Source of the DNA: Amycolatopsis vastitatis
GTDB lineage: Bacteria > Actinomycetota > Actinomycetes > Mycobacteriales > Pseudonocardiaceae
Direction: 5' to 3'
Length of the DNA: 64,000 nucleotides
NCBI RefSeq assembly: GCF_002234595.1
Contig: NZ_NMUL01000049.1
Coordinates: forward strand, 1 to 64,000
Each line of letters opens with the position of its first letter. Within the stretch, counting starts at the first letter, position 1. The notes under the pieces are model-generated. The model worked only from the letters and a program-made list of their open reading frames with translations, did not search any database and was not told the DNA's origin. The translations under genes and the position numbers were made by a program. Positions 59,918 through 64,000 of the stretch are shown here, piece after piece.

Positions 59918-61894
59918 GTGCGGTATGCCCGGCAGCTGGGTCCTGAGCCGGAGCAAGGTTCCGGTGAGGCGCCTGCTCCGCGACAGCAGGTGGGTGCGCC
60001 ATGGCTGGCGGGTGTCGGCGGCAACGGCGCGTTCGGGCGACTGGTCGTCCAACGGGACCCGCTGCTGTCCAGTCCGGCACCGTCCGGTCCGGCACCGTTG
60101 TCCAGTCCGGCGCCGTCGCCGGAGGCGTTGGTGTGCCGGCCGGAAGAGGCTCGGATGAATTCGTCGAACGTGGAGGTCGACGGACGGTCCGTCGCCGACG
60201 TGGGCGCTGACCTGCAGACCCGCAACCGCAACTACCGGCGGCTCGTGGACTTCGAGCGGGAAGGCGCCCAGTCGACCCAACGGGACGAGCAGAACTGGTA
60301 CACCAACCTCGGTGTCACCGGCAGCGTCATCGACTGGTTCAACTCCGAGCACAAGACCGACCCGACGCGCTGGGCCCGGGCGTATCCGATGTGGGACCGG
60401 GCGGCCAGTGGGTTCGACGCGGCCATCTCCGGACATGTCACCACGGCTGGGATCAACGACACCGGCCAGGCCAGCGTGGACGCGCGTGCCACGTTCGAGG
60501 AAGCCGCGCAGCTGACCAGTCAGTACCGCGACGAGTACCAGCGGTACCTGTCGGGGTTCAGCCACTCCGCCGAGGGCATCCTCAGGGTGTCCACGATCGT
60601 TCGGGACGTGTCGTTCGCGACCGCGGTGGCGCTGGCTGTGGTGGTTGCCGCGCCGGTCGTGGCCGGTGCGTTGACCACGTTCGGCACCGGCACCTTGGGA
60701 CTGAGCGCGGGAAGCACGGCACTCACCGCGTTCACCTACGGCGGTACCGCTGTGGGGATGGGCGCGTTGGGGGCCGGCATCGAGGGGACCGGGCAGGCGT
60801 TGGGCACGCTGGGTGCCCAGGCCAGCGCCGCGTTGGTCGACCTCATCCGCGGCAGTGAGCACGCCGCCGACAACTTCGACTTCAGCCAGGTCGCCGAGCA
60901 AGGCTGGGAAGGGATGCGCCGCGGCTTCGTCGACGGCGTCCTGGCCTTCGCCGGCGCACAGGCCGAGCGGGTGGTGGCCAGCTACGCCAGCCAGGCCGTC
61001 CGGGCCGCGCTCGGGCCCGCCAACTCCAGCCTGATGTCGTTGGTCATCCGCCGAGCCCTGACCCGGGCGATCTCCGGCGGTGCCACCGGCTCGGTCATCG
61101 GCGCGCTGCAGGCCGGCCTGAACGCCGCCATCCAGGGACAGGACATGAACGGCATCATGACGGCGATGGAACGTGGGTTCGTCGTCGGCGCGGCGGCGGG
61201 CACCACGTTGGGCGCGATCGGCGGCGGCTTCGAGGCACGCGGCGCGGACCGGCTGCGTCAAGCGATCCTGCCCCGCCTGCGCGCCGCCGCCGCAAATGGC
61301 TCCCCCAGCGCCCAAGTCCTGTTCGACCAACTGCAAGGCGAACTCGGGGCCAACCCTGGGATCGGCACCAACGACCAACTCCGCCAGGCGCTGCCGGGAG
61401 TGTGGGGTGCGGTGCGTGACCCGGACGCCATCGCGAACGCGCTGGCCGACATCTGGCTGGAAGAGCACCTGCTCGGCCTCATGGCGCCCCGGGACGCCGC
61501 GTCCCGTTACGGTCAAGCCGCCATGGTGTTGTCACGCCGAGCCGGTGCCCCTGTGGTCGTTCTGCCGCGTGGAACCAGCTTCTCCCCCGATGCGTTCTAC
61601 AACGACGTCGTGTTGCAGGGAAACCGTTTCCTCGACCTGTCCGTGCTCGACATCTCCCCCGAGCATGGCGCCACCACCCACATGATCCAAGACCTCGTCG
61701 TCGACCGCGCACTGCACGGAACAGGGATGCGGTCCGAACAGCTGCGTGCCCTGTTCAGCGGAGCCACCGACAGCAGTGGCCGCAACATCGGCAACGACCT
61801 GTGGATAGAGATCTTCGACTCCTTCCAGAACGGCCTCAACCAGCCAGAAGTCGTCTACCCGATCATGCGTGACGGACTCAACGGCCTAAGGTGA
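59918..61894 (+). CDS. Large protein resembling cargo/effector of extracellular contractile injection systems
   Basis: The 658-residue product starts at GTG 59918 (weak ribosome site). Residues 1-80 are a disordered Pro/Arg/Gln-rich leader ending GAFGRLVVQRDPL, the sort of N-terminus seen on DUF4157-type and other eCIS-associated proteins. Then come a helical domain (about 85-225), a long Ala/Gly-rich hydrophobic stretch (about 229-298) able to insert into membranes, a second Gly-rich hydrophobic region (about 375-450), and a C-terminal domain (about 460-658: HMIQDLVVDRALHGTGMRSE, LWIEIFDSFQ). I do not recognise a catalytic domain. No sheath, tube or baseplate genes are in the window, so the injection-system link rests on the leader only. 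Confidence 0.6.
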   Translation: MRYARQLGPEPEQGSGEAPAPRQQVGAPWLAGVGGNGAFGRLVVQRDPLLSSPAPSGPAPLSSPAPSPEALVCRPEEARMNSSNVEVDGRSVADVGADLQTRNRNYRRLVDFEREGAQSTQRDEQNWYTNLGVTGSVIDWFNSEHKTDPTRWARAYPMWDRAASGFDAAISGHVTTAGINDTGQASVDARATFEEAAQLTSQYRDEYQRYLSGFSHSAEGILRVSTIVRDVSFATAVALAVVVAAPVVAGALTTFGTGTLGLSAGSTALTAFTYGGTAVGMGALGAGIEGTGQALGTLGAQASAALVDLIRGSEHAADNFDFSQVAEQGWEGMRRGFVDGVLAFAGAQAERVVASYASQAVRAALGPANSSLMSLVIRRALTRAISGGATGSVIGALQAGLNAAIQGQDMNGIMTAMERGFVVGAAAGTTLGAIGGGFEARGADRLRQAILPRLRAAAANGSPSAQVLFDQLQGELGANPGIGTNDQLRQALPGVWGAVRDPDAIANALADIWLEEHLLGLMAPRDAASRYGQAAMVLSRRAGAPVVVLPRGTSFSPDAFYNDVVLQGNRFLDLSVLDISPEHGATTHMIQDLVVDRALHGTGMRSEQLRALFSGATDSSGRNIGNDLWIEIFDSFQNGLNQPEVVYPIMRDGLNGLR

Positions 61895-62426
61895 CCGTCA
61901 ATAAGGCCAGTTCACCGTCATGTATTCCTGGTACCCGGGCTTCAGGAACAGTGCTCGCCCCTCGGGCCCCACACTCCCACACTGCGGGTGCAGCGGCCGG
62001 GACAGGACTACGTGAAGCTCCTGCTGCCAGAGCAGGGAGCACCACCAGCCGCTCGGTAGGCGCTGCGGGCCGGTCGGGGAACCATGACACTCGACGTTGC
62101 CGGCCAAGATCAGTGCGTCCACGCCGCAGGCACTGAGCCGCGGGCACGGAGGGCGGGGGAGAATACGTGACGGCGGACGTGCAACCGCAGGCTCTGGACC
62201 GCGCAGAAGTCACTGATGACGACGCAGGCGAGGGGCAATGGCCTCGACCACGCCCCCGGTGCACCGCCGACCTCGACCACACCGCAGTTCCGTTGCCGCA
62301 TCTGAACCTGGTGCCGCGCGTGAGTCAGACCACCGCACATCGCGGGCGACGATGACGAGGCTTGGTGTGCAGATCGAGCAGGGGTCCACGCCACCAACGC
62401 GGTCTGCAACAACCTGGCCCGCCCTG
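61895..62426. other. 532-base gap without a supported gene
   Basis: Short frames only. The last 100 bases may belong to the upstream part of the SpoIIE-type relic but have lost coding character. Confidence 0.3.
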
Positions 62427-62658
62427 ATGACAAAGTACACCGACGGCATCATCGAAGCCCGCGACCACACCGGCGAATTCTTCGGTGAACCGCGGCTGCA
62501 GGACTTCCTGCGCCGTGAAGCCGCCACAGGCACCCCCCCCGCCCGAAACCGCCCGCCGGCTCACAAAAGCCGTCCTCCACCACCAAAACGTAACCCTGCA
62601 GGACGACGCCATCGTTCTGCTCGCCCGATGGACACGCCCGTCCCGTGTGACCCCTTGA
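62427..62658 (+). pseudogene. SpoIIE/PP2C-type phosphatase C-terminal relic
   Basis: YTDGIIEARDHTGEFFGEPR then LQDFLRREAATGTPP matches the metal-binding end of SpoIIE-family phosphatases (TDGxxEA). After a run of eight C (62533-62540) the next frame continues ETARRLTKAVLHHQNVTLQD and DAIVLLARW, ending TGA 62656. A single-base change in the C-run explains the shift; the N-terminal part is absent. Confidence 0.7.
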
Positions 62659-63089
62659 TCAGTGGGTGCCGCGGTCACCGGAGTCGTCGCCGCCCGGTCC
62701 GGCTCCGGGCAGCGGCACGCCGCAGTGCTGCCCGGCCGCTTCCCGGATGTCGGACACGTGCCTCGATCGACCGCGAGCAGGCCCTGAAAGAGCGTGCGGG
62801 AATGGCGACGCGCGTGGTGATCAGCAGCCGCGCGATGGCGGTCGAGGCTGACATCATCTTCGACACCGCACCAGTCCCCACGTCGGCGTGCGCAGCTGCC
62901 GCACATCAGCCGGGGATGTTGCGAGGGGCGTTGCCGTAGCTGTTGCGTTGGCCGATCCTGCTGTCTTTGTTGCGGGTGATGTGTTCGACCTGATGTCCGT
63001 TTCCGCAGGTCGTGGGTGTGTTCGGCGCAGGTTGATCGCCGACGGCTCTGGTTTGCGGCGGCGGACGTGCGTCGTGACCTCTCGCTGAG
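62659..63089. other. 431-base gap without a supported gene
   Basis: No family, signal peptide or strong hairpin is visible. It separates the phosphatase relic from the 3' end of the LuxR-fused hydrolase. Confidence 0.3.
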
Positions 63090-64000
63090 TCAGAGCAGCC
63101 CGGCGGTGGCGGCGTGGGCGGCGGCCGCCGCTCGCGACGACACGCCGAGCTTGCCGCGGATGTTCGAGACGTGGCGGTGCGCGGTGTGGGCGCTGATCCC
63201 GAGCCGGCGAGCGATCTCTTGGTCGCTCAACCCTTGCGCGACCAGGCGCAGCACATCGAGTTCGCGTTCGGAGAGCTCGTGGCGCGGCGAGCCGGCCTGG
63301 CGGGCAGGCCGGCCGGCGCCGAGGAACTCCCGCACGGCGCGGACGAGTCCTTCCACGTCCCCGCGCCAGGGCAGGTGGTCGGTGCCGTCGAGCGGGACGA
63401 AGCCGGCGCCTGGGATGCGGGCGGCGATGTCCTGGCCCAGGGCGAACGGGATCGCGCGGTCGTCGCGGCGGTGCAGGACGAGCGTCGGCACCTCGATCGT
63501 GCCCAGCTGGTCTCGGACGTCGAACGCGTACACCGCCGCGAGCGAGCGCGCCGCTTTCTCCGCGGTGAGGCTTGCGCGCTGGAACCGGACGAACTCGTCG
63601 CGTTCCGCCGGGGTCGCGGTCGGCAGGAACAGGTCGGCGAGCACCCGGGACCCCACGCCCCAGTGCCGTCCGACGACCGCCAGCAGGGAATCGCGGGCTT
63701 CCGCCGTGGCGATCTCGGCGCCGCGGGCGTAGCTGCCGTAGAGGACGAGCCGCTCCACGCGGTCCGGGTGGGCCGCCGCGTACGCCATCGCGGCGCAGCC
63801 GCCCGACGAACCGCCGAACAGGCTCACCTTCTCCCCGGCCGCGTCGACGACGGCGCTCAACGCGGCCACTTCTTCGGCGAGCGAGGTGACCAGCGGCCCG
63901 GCGGCGTCGGACATGCCGACGCCAGGCCGGTCGTAGCGGACGAGGGTGAACCGGTCGCCGAGCAGCCCGCCGAACCGCCGGAACAACGGGTTCTGCCAGT
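63090..64000 (-). CDS. Alpha/beta hydrolase fused to a C-terminal LuxR helix-turn-helix (partial)
   Basis: The gene runs off the right edge; at least 303 residues are visible. The hydrolase part has LVRYDRPGVGMSD, nucleophile elbow GGSSGG, PTLVLHRRDDRAIPF (acid Asp) and DGTDHLPW (His), so the triad looks complete. After a short linker a LuxR-type HTH follows (LSERELDVLRLVAQGLSDQE, ISAHTAHRHVSNIRGKLGV), ending at 63090. Such fusions are probably one-component regulators in which a hydrolase fold senses or turns over a small molecule. The start is outside the window; a TTG-like codon at 63986 is only internal. Confidence 0.85.
   Translation of the reverse strand, partial: WQNPLFRRFGGLLGDRFTLVRYDRPGVGMSDAAGPLVTSLAEEVAALSAVVDAAGEKVSLFGGSSGGCAAMAYAAAHPDRVERLVLYGSYARGAEIATAEARDSLLAVVGRHWGVGSRVLADLFLPTATPAERDEFVRFQRASLTAEKAARSLAAVYAFDVRDQLGTIEVPTLVLHRRDDRAIPFALGQDIAARIPGAGFVPLDGTDHLPWRGDVEGLVRAVREFLGAGRPARQAGSPRHELSERELDVLRLVAQGLSDQEIARRLGISAHTAHRHVSNIRGKLGVSSRAAAAAHAATAGLL

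Overview
High GC content, GTG and TTG starts, ATGA/GTGA overlaps between neighbouring genes, and many secreted glycoside hydrolases with CBM modules point to a filamentous actinomycete, most like Amycolatopsis or another Pseudonocardiales member. This assignment is inferred from gene style; no rRNA or other marker gene lies in the window, and I see no tRNA gene or CRISPR array.

Layout. (1) 1-4.4 kb: tail of an IS5-family element, a lipoprotein, a secreted DUF1996 protein and an OmpR-type two-component system. (2) 4.4-10.9 kb: an NMT1/THI5-like ABC importer (ATPase, lipoprotein, permease), transcribed away from two paralogous muconate-lactonizing-type enolase-superfamily enzymes that flank a LacI-type repressor. 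Two palindromic sites with a GAAAGCGCTTTC core are the probable operators. (3) 10.9-26 kb: a polysaccharide locus centred on chitosan. It has two secreted xylose-isomerase-like TIM barrels, a GH8 enzyme, a GH2 exo-beta-D-glucosaminidase, a GH20 hexosaminidase, a ricin-B/CBM35 lectin, a ROK repressor behind a duplicated operator, a frameshifted GH10 and a GH16. (4) 26-37 kb: a gene graveyard with pieces of transposase, aldo/keto reductase, TetR and MarR regulators, quinone reductase, SulP, SDR, group II intron maturase, FAD oxidoreductase and esterase. A few intact genes sit among them, notably a YCII/DGPF protein coupled to an ECF sigma factor.

(5) 37.07-50.29 kb: a compact hybrid biosynthetic gene cluster ending at a perfect 32-base palindrome. 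It encodes a free-standing adenylation-carrier didomain, a one-module PKS (KS-AT-KR-ACP, with the KR tyrosine replaced by histidine), an SxxK serine hydrolase, an AurF-like diiron oxygenase, a class II aminoacyl-tRNA-synthetase-like amino acid:carrier-protein ligase, an AcpS-type phosphopantetheinyl transferase, a discrete carrier protein, an O-methyltransferase-like enzyme, an MFS exporter and an alpha/beta hydrolase. The ligase, transferase and carrier form a self-contained second loading line. My reading is that one amino acid is loaded by the ligase onto the discrete carrier and probably N-oxidised by the diiron enzyme, a second is loaded by the A-T protein and extended once by the PKS, and methylation, offloading and export follow. 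I consider this the best candidate for an undescribed system; the product cannot be deduced.

(6) 50.3-54.1 kb: an internally deleted insertion sequence, then a 2.83-kb IS1634-family composite carrying an epoxide hydrolase relic and a VOC gene. It is bounded by matching inverted repeats and by 49-bp direct repeats that look like a long target duplication. (7) 54.1-64 kb: an island of orphan and mobile genes with a DUF6998-like protein, relics of a DUF2971-like gene, ligD and a SpoIIE-type phosphatase, a secreted protein, a membrane protein of two-part composition, an IS630 relic, a 658-residue protein resembling cargo of extracellular contractile injection systems, and at the edge an alpha/beta hydrolase fused to a LuxR helix-turn-helix.
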